The position numbers were made by a program, and so were the translations under genes. This document shows positions 1 to 8,421 of a stretch of DNA of 64,000 nt, one piece after another. Location of the stretch: the NCBI RefSeq assembly GCF_026627505.1, contig NZ_JAPNLK010000012.1, forward strand, positions 62,001-126,000, read 5' to 3'. Below the pieces are notes generated by a model. That model saw only the letters and a list, made by a program, of their open reading frames with translations. It was not told the origin of the DNA and did not search any database. Every line of letters starts with the position of its first letter. Position 1 is the stretch's first letter. Origin of the DNA: Streptomyces sp. H27-H5. Lineage in GTDB: Bacteria > Actinomycetota > Actinomycetes > Streptomycetales > Streptomycetaceae.

Positions 1-1700
1 GGTCGGGTGCCGCCCCGCGGCGTGTGGTCCAGGTCGTTGCGCGGCATGCCGTCCGGGGCCTGGCCGCCCGGGGTGCCGTGGTCGCCGGCGCGGCCCGTGG
101 GGGTGTTGTCGATGCCGTGGGGGCCGCCGTGGGCGCCGTTGTCCACCGCGCGGACCGGTTCGGAGATGTCGGAGCCGACGCGGATGACGTCGTCGCCGCC
201 TCGGGCGCCGACTCCCGCCAGGACCGGGGTCTCCTGGCGGACCGGGACCTCCGTCTTGGGGGTGTTCGCGCCCGTGTCGATCTTCGGGGACGGTTCCGGT
301 CGGGCCTGGTCGGCCTTCTGGTAGAGGCTGCCGTCCTCCTTGTAGAGGTTGCCCGCCTCGTCGGCGTACTTCGCGGGGCCGTCGAAAGGCCACTTGACCG
401 TGCCCGGGGGCAGGGAGGCGGTGCCCTCCGGGAGCTTGATCGTGTCGTCGGAGACCTTGACGGCCCCCTCGGGTATCGGGGTGTCCTTGGGCAGCTGAAT
501 CGTTCCGTCGGGCAATTCCATGGCGCCCTCGGGGAGGCTGAACGCACCCTCGTCGATCTTGGGAAGCTCGATTTTGCCCATGCCCTTCAGGCCGGCCATG
601 ACATCGCCGATCTTCGAGACACCGGCGCCGGCGCCCTTGAACACGTACGTCATGGGGTCGATCGCCCGGCCGGCCTTGCCCGCCAAGGAGATCGCCTTCG
701 CCGCGAGCCCCGCCTTGCCCGCGCCCGCCGCCGCACCGCCCGCGCCGCCGGTGAACACCGTGGTCAGCACGTTGAACGTCACGGCGCCGGCCGCGCGCGA
801 AGGGTTCGAACCCCACTGGTCCCACGCGACGAGCGCCTTGCCGGTCTCCTTCATCGCCGTGCGCGAATCACGGATCCACGGCGGCAGGTCCTTGTCGTCC
901 GCCAGCCAGAACACCGCCGCCGCGGGCGACGCGGTGATCGCCACACCCGTCAGGAGCTTCCCCAGCCCCGTCCACGCCTGCCCCGCCGCGTCCCAGCCGT
1001 CGAAGCCGACCAGCGTCCCCAGGCCCTTGATCGTGCCCCACACGCCGTCGACGATCAGGCCCTTGCCGAAGTCGTAGGCGTGCTCCCACACCTGCCACGC
1101 CGGGACCGACTCCTCCACCGCGTCACCCCACGGCAGCGTCTTGGCCTGCTTGAGGGCCTCGGCGTCGTAGCCGTACATGCCCTCGCCGTTGGAGCCGTCG
1201 TTGACCTTCAGCGGCGTGCCGCACACCAACGCCACGATCTTGTCGTGCGCGTGCCGCTCCGCCGCCTGGAACTGCGTCCACACCTCGGCGATCTTGTTCC
1301 GGCGTTCGAGGTTCTCGTCGATGAGATCCCCGTCCTCGATCCAGTCCTCGTCCTGGGAGACCTTGGACTTGAACGACGCGGCCTCGACCTTCAGCTCCTC
1401 CATCCTCTTCACCAGAGGACGGATCTCCTGCGCGTAGGTGCCCAGCGCTCCCGCGATGGTGCACATGTCGCCGCTGAACGACATCGTGATGTCGACGACC
1501 GGCTTGGTCACCGCGAACAACTGCTCGGCCTCGGGCGCCTGGTAGTACGCCGACATCCCACCGAAGGTGGTGTGGACGGACGAGCCGGCGTTCGCGAGCG
1601 CGCCGCCGTCCGCCGACAGGGCCTTGACCTTCTCGTCCAGCACCGACAGCTGTCCCGTGAAGACGGGAACGTTCGCCGGATCGACCGGGGCGTTGCTCAC
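1..1700 (-). CDS. Large type VII secretion effector-like protein, partial (3' end outside window)
   Basis: 566 residues are visible and the reading frame is still open at the left edge, so the C-terminus, where a toxin or enzyme domain would sit, is missing. The GTG start at 1700 overlaps the TGA of the upstream gene (GTGA) and has a GGAGGG ribosome site. The first ~110 residues are helical and Ala-rich, like the WXG/LXG-type export domain of type VII substrates. A hydrophobic Gly/Ala-rich stretch follows at about residues 240-320. Then come about eight 7-residue repeats of the form (E/D)-G-(A/T)-x-x-L-P, and a Pro/Gly-rich linker runs to the edge. Being last in an operon of ESX components and small WXG100 proteins, it is probably a secreted substrate (inference). 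The visible part does not reveal the activity. Confidence 0.8.
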   Translation of the reverse strand, partial: MSNAPVDPANVPVFTGQLSVLDEKVKALSADGGALANAGSSVHTTFGGMSAYYQAPEAEQLFAVTKPVVDITMSFSGDMCTIAGALGTYAQEIRPLVKRMEELKVEAASFKSKVSQDEDWIEDGDLIDENLERRNKIAEVWTQFQAAERHAHDKIVALVCGTPLKVNDGSNGEGMYGYDAEALKQAKTLPWGDAVEESVPAWQVWEHAYDFGKGLIVDGVWGTIKGLGTLVGFDGWDAAGQAWTGLGKLLTGVAITASPAAAVFWLADDKDLPPWIRDSRTAMKETGKALVAWDQWGSNPSRAAGAVTFNVLTTVFTGGAGGAAAGAGKAGLAAKAISLAGKAGRAIDPMTYVFKGAGAGVSKIGDVMAGLKGMGKIELPKIDEGAFSLPEGAMELPDGTIQLPKDTPIPEGAVKVSDDTIKLPEGTASLPPGTVKWPFDGPAKYADEAGNLYKEDGSLYQKADQARPEPSPKIDTGANTPKTEVPVRQETPVLAGVGARGGDDVIRVGSDISEPVRAVDNGAHGGPHGIDNTPTGRAGDHGTPGGQAPDGMPRNDLDHTPRGGTR

Positions 1701-2137
1701 TTGTGCCCTCCTGCGGCTTCCTTGAGCTGGTCGAGGCGCACGTTCTTCGCCGCGTCCTGGGCCTCCTTGGCCGCTTCCAGGTCGCCTTGGACGTACTCGT
1801 TCGTCGCCTTGGCCGCGCCCAGCACCGCGGCCTGGATGCGGTCGACCATGGACTTGAGGTCCGTCTGCCGCTTCTCCAGGTACTGGCTGAGCGCGGCGCC
1901 CACCGGGCCCGTGCTGCCGCGGTGCGACAGGGGCACCTGCCCCGTCGCCACCGGGCCCTGCATGGTGGGTGAGGGCAGCTTGGCGGCCGATCCCGGAATC
2001 GCCGTGCCGGCCGCGTACGCGGCCTCCGACATGTCCGACATCAGCTTGTTCAGCGCCTTCTCCAGATCACCCGCCCGCTCACCGGTGAGCTTGAGCTGGC
2101 TCTGCACACCCTGCGGCTTGATGTCCCACGACGTCAT
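1697..2137 (-). CDS. DUF6507-type protein of the type VII locus
   Basis: A 146-residue, mostly alpha-helical protein with a predicted long C-terminal helix (about residues 85-140, rich in Ala, Lys, Asp) and a Pro/Gly-rich middle. It starts with MTSWDIKPQGV, which I recall as typical of the DUF6507 family found beside Streptomyces ESX genes; the family name is from memory. It lies 28 bases after the ESAT-6-like gene and its stop overlaps the start of the large downstream gene, so it is likely translationally coupled to it. A role as a chaperone or co-secreted partner of the downstream effector is inference. It has no signal peptide, membrane segment or enzyme motif. Confidence 0.75.
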   Translation of the reverse strand: MTSWDIKPQGVQSQLKLTGERAGDLEKALNKLMSDMSEAAYAAGTAIPGSAAKLPSPTMQGPVATGQVPLSHRGSTGPVGAALSQYLEKRQTDLKSMVDRIQAAVLGAAKATNEYVQGDLEAAKEAQDAAKNVRLDQLKEAAGGHK

Positions 2138-2165
2138 GGCTCCCCCGAAGCTCCGACAACCCCGC

Positions 2166-2480
2166 TCAGCCGATGTTGTCGACCGCGGCCTTGGCCCGCG
2201 CCAGCGTCTGCTGCGCCGTCGCGTCGTTCTTCTCCAGCGTCGTCTTGAGCAGCCGGATGATGTTCTTCACCTCTTGCGAGGCGTTCTTCCACCGCAGTTC
2301 CTTGGCGTGGTAGTCGTCCGCCACACCGTCCGCCGCGAAGTCCGACATCGCCGCGCTCACCTGCGCCTCGCGCGCCGCGATCACCTGCTCCAACTGGCCG
2401 ATGACCACCTGGATGTTGCCCTGCGCCTCGGTCGACGCACCCGTGTCGTAGGACCGACGGTCCGTGTCACCGGCCATCAC
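2166..2480 (-). CDS. ESAT-6-like (WXG100 superfamily) small secreted protein
   Basis: A 104-residue helical protein of WXG100 size with two predicted helices around a turn that carries Trp (LRWKNAS, near residue 64). Streptomyces relatives are usually labelled pore-forming ESAT-6 family proteins. The canonical W-x-G is replaced by W-K-N. The GTG at 2480 lies 8 bases from a GGGGAG ribosome site; an ATG one codon later is the alternative start. It follows another small WXG100-like gene by 40 bases, and the two probably form a heterodimer substrate of the EccC/EccD machine (inference from family behaviour). Confidence 0.78.
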   Translation of the reverse strand: MMAGDTDRRSYDTGASTEAQGNIQVVIGQLEQVIAAREAQVSAAMSDFAADGVADDYHAKELRWKNASQEVKNIIRLLKTTLEKNDATAQQTLARAKAAVDNIG

Positions 2481-2520
2481 ACATCACACTCCCCGTGTGG
2501 TTGAAGGGTTCTGAAGAGGA

Positions 2521-2853
2521 TCAGCGGCCGGAGAACCGGGCCGCGTCGAAGTTGCCCGCGCCCATCTGCGTGCGCGCGTTGTCGCCGTGCTCCTGGTCGC
2601 CGGTCCCGAAGGCCTTCTCCATGCCGGACTGGCCGCCCAGGATGGCCGACAGCGAGGCGTTCAGTTCCTTCGTGATCCCGTCCGACCGCAGCTTGAACGA
2701 GTCGAACGCGACCTTGCCCTGGCCGTTGAACTTGCCTTCCAGGGGCTGCGCCGCATTGATCAACTGCTGGATCAGCGTCCCCAGGTCGGTACTGGAGTTC
2801 CGCGACCCCGACATCAGGCTCGTCAGAACCTGCGTCCCCATGTCGAACTTCAT
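2521..2853 (-). CDS. WXG100-like small secreted protein
   Basis: A 110-residue protein, first gene of the small-protein part of the type VII locus. Two amphipathic helices flank FNGQGKVAFDSF, in which Phe-Asn-Gly occupies the W-x-G turn position. I chose the ATG at 2853, preceded by GGGGGAG at good spacing, over an upstream in-frame codon at 2868 that would overlap this ribosome site. It has no signal peptide, as expected for an ESX substrate. A plausible promoter lies 40-70 bases upstream, so the small proteins and effector may be transcribed apart from the eccC segment. Confidence 0.78.
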   Translation of the reverse strand: MKFDMGTQVLTSLMSGSRNSSTDLGTLIQQLINAAQPLEGKFNGQGKVAFDSFKLRSDGITKELNASLSAILGGQSGMEKAFGTGDQEHGDNARTQMGAGNFDAARFSGR

Positions 2854-2893
2854 TCCACTCCCCCGCACACTCGGATGACCGTAAGTATGTTCA

Positions 2894-2921
2894 TTTCTAT
2901 CAACTCACGTCGCTAGTGCAA
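2894..2921 (-). promoter_or_regulatory. Putative promoter of the WXG100/effector operon
   Basis: The 117-base gap between the DUF6177-type gene and the first WXG100 gene is unusually AT-rich for this chromosome. On the minus strand it contains TTGCAC (2921-2916), a 16-base spacer and TAGAAA (2899-2894). These resemble the -35 and -10 boxes of the main vegetative sigma factor. The start point would fall near 2887, giving a leader of about 35 bases. Confidence 0.5.
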
Positions 2922-2970
2922 CCAGCAACCGGCTTCCTGTGACAAAGGCCTGACAAACCCGCGGCCTCCG

Positions 2971-4389
2971 TCATTCCCCCTTCAGATGTCGCACCAGCCG
3001 CTCGAAGTCGGTCCATCCCGAAAGGTCCGAAGGATCCCCCGGGAACGGGTAGTACAGCGCCGGGCGGGCCTTCGGTCCCAGTGTGACCGGCTGCACTGAC
3101 AGCGGCGTGCGTCGTGCGCGGTCGCCCGGCATCGCCCGGACCTCCTCGGATCCCAGGACGAACGCCAACGGCACTCCGGGTCCCTCGAAGCGGGCCGGTA
3201 CCGCCAGGTCACGGCGTGCTTTGCGGAACTGTACGAGCATCGACCGCAAGGGGTGGCGGGTGGCGAGGGCCTCCGCGAGCCGCGGCAGCGCCTCCAACGG
3301 CGGCTCCTCGTGGGCCCCGTAGCCGAACGCGAGCGTGACGTCCTCCTCCACGCCCGCCTTCGTACGGGTCACCCGGACACCGGCGACGCCCGGCCGCTCC
3401 GGGCTGCCGACGACCACGAACCAGCTCGGCTCGGGCGACCGCGCGTGCGCGACGTCGGTCAACCGCGCGGGTGACCAGGGCAGGTTGGCGGGTTCGGCGG
3501 TCGACCAGCCGGCCGGCGCCTCGCCGGTCAGCTCGCGCCAGACCGTCTCCAGGGCGCCGCCGAGCACCAGCCGGTCGTCGGCGGGGTGGACCGTACGGAA
3601 GGAGACCGTGAGTTGGCGTTCGCCCGTGTCCGTGAACTCCCGGAACGAGGCCGCCACCGGGGTGCGCGGATCGTCCTCGGTCGCGTCCGGGTGCACGACC
3701 GTCGCGAACATGCCCTCCTGCCAGCGCAGCACGGCGCCCGAGCGGCCGTCGAAGTAGCCGTCCCGTTCGTCCCGCACCACCCAGCGCGAGGGCCAGCCGG
3801 GCAGGGCGTCGCGCACGGCCGGGGTGAGGGTGCTGCCCGCCGGGCTGACGATCTGGAGCCCGCGCTCCGAGGCGGCGGCGGCCCGGAAGGCGTCCGCGAG
3901 CCAGGCCGTCATCGCGACCACGGGCCGGTCCATGATGACGACGGCGACCTTGTCGGTCAGGACGTCCACGGCGGGTTGCGCGGCGGCCGGCGCGGGGGCG
4001 ACGTCCACGCCCTCGGCCGGGACCACGGCCAGCGACAGCGCGGCCTCCGGTGGCCAGGCCGTGCCGCCGGCGAGTGCGGCGACCCGGGCCGCGAAGGTGC
4101 CCGCCAGCAGCTCGGCCTCCGCGACACCGGTGGTGGCGCGGGCCTCGGTCCACCAGAACGGCACCGGCGGCTCCACGGCTGCGAACAGCCGCGTGGCCTC
4201 GCCGGGGACCTGTACGAGCATCGGGGCCTCGACGGCCACCAGTGGCCGGCCCCGCGGGTCGCAGAGCTGTACGACGGCTCCCTCGCCGGTGGTGTCCACC
4301 AGCTTGTCCGGGCCGCCGGAGAGCAGCCCCGCGAGCACGCTCCAGGCGTCGGGCATCCGCGGGGTGAGGGCTATGACGTCCTTGGTCAT
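2971..4389 (-). CDS. DUF6177-type protein of the type VII locus
   Basis: A 472-residue soluble protein with no signal peptide or membrane segment. It begins MTKDVIALT and matches, from memory, the DUF6177 family repeatedly found between eccC and the esx genes in Streptomyces. It is rich in Ala, Val, Arg and Asp, and its middle (about 130-260) has an alternating strand/helix pattern. It starts 35 bases after the eccC stop, so it is in the same transcription unit. The position suggests a cytosolic accessory role, perhaps substrate recognition like mycobacterial EspG, but no EspG similarity is evident to me. Function unknown. Confidence 0.8.
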   Translation of the reverse strand: MTKDVIALTPRMPDAWSVLAGLLSGGPDKLVDTTGEGAVVQLCDPRGRPLVAVEAPMLVQVPGEATRLFAAVEPPVPFWWTEARATTGVAEAELLAGTFAARVAALAGGTAWPPEAALSLAVVPAEGVDVAPAPAAAQPAVDVLTDKVAVVIMDRPVVAMTAWLADAFRAAAASERGLQIVSPAGSTLTPAVRDALPGWPSRWVVRDERDGYFDGRSGAVLRWQEGMFATVVHPDATEDDPRTPVAASFREFTDTGERQLTVSFRTVHPADDRLVLGGALETVWRELTGEAPAGWSTAEPANLPWSPARLTDVAHARSPEPSWFVVVGSPERPGVAGVRVTRTKAGVEEDVTLAFGYGAHEEPPLEALPRLAEALATRHPLRSMLVQFRKARRDLAVPARFEGPGVPLAFVLGSEEVRAMPGDRARRTPLSVQPVTLGPKARPALYYPFPGDPSDLSGWTDFERLVRHLKGE

Positions 4390-4424
4390 GGGGTCGTACG
4401 GTCCTTAGGGGTCTGGCGGTTTCG

Positions 4425-7400
4425 TCACTCGGGCGTGTACACGGTCTGGATCAGGCGGTGGGTCTGTCCCCGTCGGACGAGCACACCGCGGCCGGCGGGC
4501 TGCTGCGAGGCGTACACACCGGGGAAGAGCTGGCCCTCGCTGCGGTCGCCCGCCATCACCACGGCCGAGGCCCCCGACTCGCGCAGGCCCTGCACCAGCG
4601 GCTCGTACATGCCGCGCGAGGCGCCGGCGACACGGCGGGTCAGGACGAAGTGCAGGCCGATGTCGACCGCCGACGGGATGTAGGGCAGGAAGGGGGCGAG
4701 CGGCGACTGTCCGGCGGTGGTGAGCACGTCGTAGTCGTCGACGAGGACCACGATCCGGGGACCACCGCCCCAACTGCCCGGTTCCAAGTCGTCCAGGGGG
4801 GCGCTGTCGTCGGGCATCCGCCGTTCCAGCTCGGTGGCGATGCCCGCGGCCAGTCCCGCGCACATCTTGGCGTTGTAGGCGTAGCCCCCGTTGAACTCCT
4901 CGGGGATCGCCCCGCGCAGGGCGCGGCGCGGGTCCATGATGGCGAAGACGAGCTCCTGCTCGCCGTACCGCTCGATGAGTCCGGCCGCGATGGTCTTCAG
5001 CAGGTTCGTCTTGCCGCATTCGCTGTCGCCCATGACCAGCAGGTGCTGGTCGTGCGCGAAGAGGTCCAGCAGGACGGGCGCCAGGGCCGTCTGGTCGAGG
5101 CCGATCGGCACCCGGCGGGGTTCGACGGCGGGTCCCGGCAGCAGGTGCGGCTCCAGGACGTGCGGCAGTACCCGTACCGGCTGGGCGGCCTCGCCGCTCC
5201 AGGTGGCGCGCACCTGGCGGGCCGTGCGCTCCAGTACCGCGCCCAGCTCCGCCTGGTCGGCGAGGCCGTCCGTGCGGGGCAGCGCGACCTGCGCGAACAG
5301 CTTGCCGTCGGTGAGGACCCGGCCGGGCTCGTCGGGCGAGAGGGTCTCGGCGAGCTTGCGCTCGATGCTGGACTCGCCGGGGTCGTTGAGCCGCAGCTCG
5401 ACCCGGGTGCCGAAGTTCGACTGGGTGGCGATGCGGACGTCGTTCCAGCGGAGCATGCCCGCGACGACGTGGATGCCGTAGCCGCCGCCGCGCTTGAGGA
5501 TGTCCACGACGGCGTCGTCGAGTTCCTCGAAGTCGTCGCGCAGCGCGCCGAAGCCGTCGATGACGAGGACGATCTCGGCGGAGGCCAGTTGCGGCAGCCG
5601 GCCCGCCGCGTGCAGGGTGCGCAACTGCTCGACGGAGTCGATGCCGTGGTCGCGGAAGAGGTCCTCGCGGGTGGCGAGCATGTTCCGTACCTCTTCGACG
5701 GTACGGGCCGCGCGCTCGCGGTCGGCGCGGCCGGCGATGCCGCCGACGTGCGGCAGACCGGACAGGGCCTGGAGGCCGCCGCCGACCAGGTCGAGGCCGT
5801 ACACGCCGACCTCGCGCGGGGTGTGGGTCAGGGCGAGGGAGAGGACGAGGGTGCGCAGCAGGGTGGTCTTGCCGGACTGCGGTCCGCCGATGACGGCGGC
5901 GTGGCCGCCCGCGACGGTCAGGTCGAGGTACCACTCGCCCTGCCACTGCTTCGTCGGGTCGTCGAGCAGGCCGAGCGGCACGGTGAGCCGGCCCCGTCGC
6001 TTGGCGAGTTGCATCCCGCGCGGGCCGGCGTCCAGCGGGCCGGCGACCGTGTCCAGTGCGATCGCGGTGGGCAGCGGAGGCAGCCAGATGCGGCGTACGG
6101 GGGCCGCGGCGTGCTCCAGTTGTCCGACGATGACGCCCATCTCGGTGGGGCCGGTCTCGCGGCGGCGGGCGGAGGGCTCCTGCGGACCCTGGTTCTCCAG
6201 GTCGGCGAGGGTGTTGAACGCCTCGTACTCCAGGGCGAGGGGGCCGGTCTCCTCTTCCTCGGCCCGTCGGACGGGTCCGCGGTAGCCGCCGGACACGTAG
6301 CTCGCCTTGAAGCGCTCGTAGTGGCTGGTGTCGACCTTGAGGTAGCCGAAGCCGGGCAGCGGGGGGAGGTGGAAGGCGTCGGTGGTGTCCAGGACCGTGC
6401 GGGACTCGTCGGCGGAGAAGGTGCGCAGGCCGAGCCGGTAGGAGAGGTAGGTGTCCAGGCCCCTGAGCTTGCCGCCCTCGATGCGCTGGCTGGACAGCAG
6501 CAGGTGCACGCCGATGGAGCGGCCGATCCGGCCGATGGACAGGAAGAGGTCGATGAAGTCGGGCTTGGCCGTGAGGAGTTCGCCGAACTCGTCGATGACG
6601 ACGAACAGGTGCGGCAGCGGTTCCAGGTCGGGTCGCCGGTCGGCGCGCAGCGCGGCGTAGTCGCCGATGTCGGCGACGTTGCCGGCGTCCTTGAGGACCT
6701 GTTGGCGGCGCTTGACCTCGCCCGCGAGGGAGGCGTGGACGCGCTCGACGAGACCGGCCTGGTTCTCCAGGTTGGTGATGACACCGGCGACGTGCGGCAG
6801 GTCCGCGAACGGGGCGAAGGTCGCGCCGCCCTTGTAGTCGACGAGGACGAGCGCGAGGTCTTCCGGCGGGTGCGTGGCGACCAGGGCGAGCACGAGGGTG
6901 CGCAGCAGTTCGGACTTTCCGGAGCCGGTGGCGCCGACGCACAGCCCGTGCGGGCCCATGCCCAGCTCGGAGGACTCCTTCAGGTCGAGCAGGACCGGCT
7001 CGCGGGAGTCGCTGACGCCGATGGGCACGCGCAGGAAGGCGCGCTCGCCGCGCGGCGCCCACAGCCGGTCGAGGTCGAGGCGGGCCACGTCGTCGATGCC
7101 GAGCAGGTCGGCGAAGTCGACGGGGCCGGACAGCGGGGCGTCGATCAGGGACTCGGCGGACAGCCGCATCGGCGCGAGCATCCGGGCCAGGCCCTCGGCG
7201 AAGGGGATGCCGACCTCGTCCACGGTGCCGTGGGCGCTGATCGGTTCCTCCTCGCGCAGGTCCTCGATGAGGACCCGGTCCCCGTCGACGGTGATCCGTA
7301 CGCCGACGTGGCCGGGCTCCTGGATCCGCTGTTCGAGCAGGTGCAGGACGGTGACGCCCATCTCGCGCAGGCCGACGGCCTCGTCCGGGCGCGGCAGCTC

Positions 7401-8399
7401 GACGGCGTCCTCGCCGTGTCCGTCGGCGACGACGAGCAGCCGGGAGGTCATCGACAGGGCGTCCTTGCCGGACAGGCCGCGACGGACCTCGGCGGCGTAG
7501 GAGGCGCGGCGGCGCAGTTCGGGTCCGAGCCGGCGGGCGAGCTGCGACGCCGAGGGCGCGATCCGGCGGGCGGCCACGGGCCCGTCGAGCTGCTCGGTGT
7601 CGAGCAGGTGCGGCATCCACTTGGCCCAGTCCCAGTCGTCGAGCCGGTCGCCGGGCACGGCCAGGGCGATGGCGACGTCGTCGGGTGCGTGGGCCGCGGC
7701 GGTCTGCACCATCAGGGCGCGGGCGACGCGCAGGCAGTCCTCGCGGGGACCGATGACGGTGACGTTGCCGACGCGGTCGAGGGGGACGGTGAGGGGGAGT
7801 TCGGTGCCGTTGCGGAACCGGGTGGTCAGGGCCGAGGCCTCGTTGAGCATGAAGAGGTCGGGCGGGGTGAGGACGGTGGAGCCCTGTTCCGCGATGCGGA
7901 GGTCGCGGACGGGCATCTCGCCGGTCCCGACGCGCACGCGCAGGAAGTCGGCGTCGACGCGGCGGCGCTCCCACAGCCGGGCCGGGTCGCGCACGATGTC
8001 GTAGAGCGCGTGGGGCGGCGGGTTGAGCACGTCGGCGCGTTCGCCGCGCTCGCGTTCCTCGGCGGCGAGTTCCTCGCGGAGGTCCTCCAGGTAGGCGAGG
8101 TACGCCTCGCGCTGGGTCCGTCGGGTGCGTTGGGCCTTGCCGCGTTGGGAGAAGACGAGTCCGACGGAACCGATGATGGTGACGACGAGGATGAGTGCGC
8201 CGAGGGCGGCGAACTGGCTGTTGCGGACGACCGTCATCATCACGACGGACGACATGACGCCGGCCACGGGGAGCAGCGACATCGCGATGTTGCCCGCCTT
8301 GCCCTCGGGCAGGTTGGGCGGTGCCTCTATGACGCGTGCCTCGGAGGCGGCGGGGGGCCTGACCGTCCGGGCCGGGCGGTGGATCAGTCGGGTGCTCAT
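4425..8399 (-). CDS. eccC: Type VII secretion protein EccC (FtsK/SpoIIIE-type ATPase)
   Basis: A 1324-residue motor ATPase of ESX secretion, membrane-anchored by two hydrophobic segments near residues 38-60 and 63-85. Three FtsK/SpoIIIE-type domains follow, with P-loops GATGSGKS near residue 490, GGPQSGKTT near 836 and GDSECGKTN near 1124. The first domain keeps a full Walker B acid pair (VVIDEFGE). The second has VIDGFG and the third VLVDDYD, so only the first carries the usual catalytic Glu. Length and domain order match actinobacterial EccC with EccCa and EccCb fused in one chain. It sits between the EspI-like ATPase and the DUF6177-type gene with gaps of 22 and 35 bases. Confidence 0.96.
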   Translation of the reverse strand: MSTRLIHRPARTVRPPAASEARVIEAPPNLPEGKAGNIAMSLLPVAGVMSSVVMMTVVRNSQFAALGALILVVTIIGSVGLVFSQRGKAQRTRRTQREAYLAYLEDLREELAAEERERGERADVLNPPPHALYDIVRDPARLWERRRVDADFLRVRVGTGEMPVRDLRIAEQGSTVLTPPDLFMLNEASALTTRFRNGTELPLTVPLDRVGNVTVIGPREDCLRVARALMVQTAAAHAPDDVAIALAVPGDRLDDWDWAKWMPHLLDTEQLDGPVAARRIAPSASQLARRLGPELRRRASYAAEVRRGLSGKDALSMTSRLLVVADGHGEDAVELPRPDEAVGLREMGVTVLHLLEQRIQEPGHVGVRITVDGDRVLIEDLREEEPISAHGTVDEVGIPFAEGLARMLAPMRLSAESLIDAPLSGPVDFADLLGIDDVARLDLDRLWAPRGERAFLRVPIGVSDSREPVLLDLKESSELGMGPHGLCVGATGSGKSELLRTLVLALVATHPPEDLALVLVDYKGGATFAPFADLPHVAGVITNLENQAGLVERVHASLAGEVKRRQQVLKDAGNVADIGDYAALRADRRPDLEPLPHLFVVIDEFGELLTAKPDFIDLFLSIGRIGRSIGVHLLLSSQRIEGGKLRGLDTYLSYRLGLRTFSADESRTVLDTTDAFHLPPLPGFGYLKVDTSHYERFKASYVSGGYRGPVRRAEEEETGPLALEYEAFNTLADLENQGPQEPSARRRETGPTEMGVIVGQLEHAAAPVRRIWLPPLPTAIALDTVAGPLDAGPRGMQLAKRRGRLTVPLGLLDDPTKQWQGEWYLDLTVAGGHAAVIGGPQSGKTTLLRTLVLSLALTHTPREVGVYGLDLVGGGLQALSGLPHVGGIAGRADRERAARTVEEVRNMLATREDLFRDHGIDSVEQLRTLHAAGRLPQLASAEIVLVIDGFGALRDDFEELDDAVVDILKRGGGYGIHVVAGMLRWNDVRIATQSNFGTRVELRLNDPGESSIERKLAETLSPDEPGRVLTDGKLFAQVALPRTDGLADQAELGAVLERTARQVRATWSGEAAQPVRVLPHVLEPHLLPGPAVEPRRVPIGLDQTALAPVLLDLFAHDQHLLVMGDSECGKTNLLKTIAAGLIERYGEQELVFAIMDPRRALRGAIPEEFNGGYAYNAKMCAGLAAGIATELERRMPDDSAPLDDLEPGSWGGGPRIVVLVDDYDVLTTAGQSPLAPFLPYIPSAVDIGLHFVLTRRVAGASRGMYEPLVQGLRESGASAVVMAGDRSEGQLFPGVYASQQPAGRGVLVRRGQTHRLIQTVYTPE

Positions 8400-8421
8400 C
8401 TAAGTCGTCCGTCGTCGTCCG

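Noticed and set aside
24..2504. 826-residue frame on the plus strand across the type VII locus
   Set aside because: It is a GC-skew shadow opposite five well-supported minus-strand genes and its translation is low-complexity Arg/Leu/His without domains.
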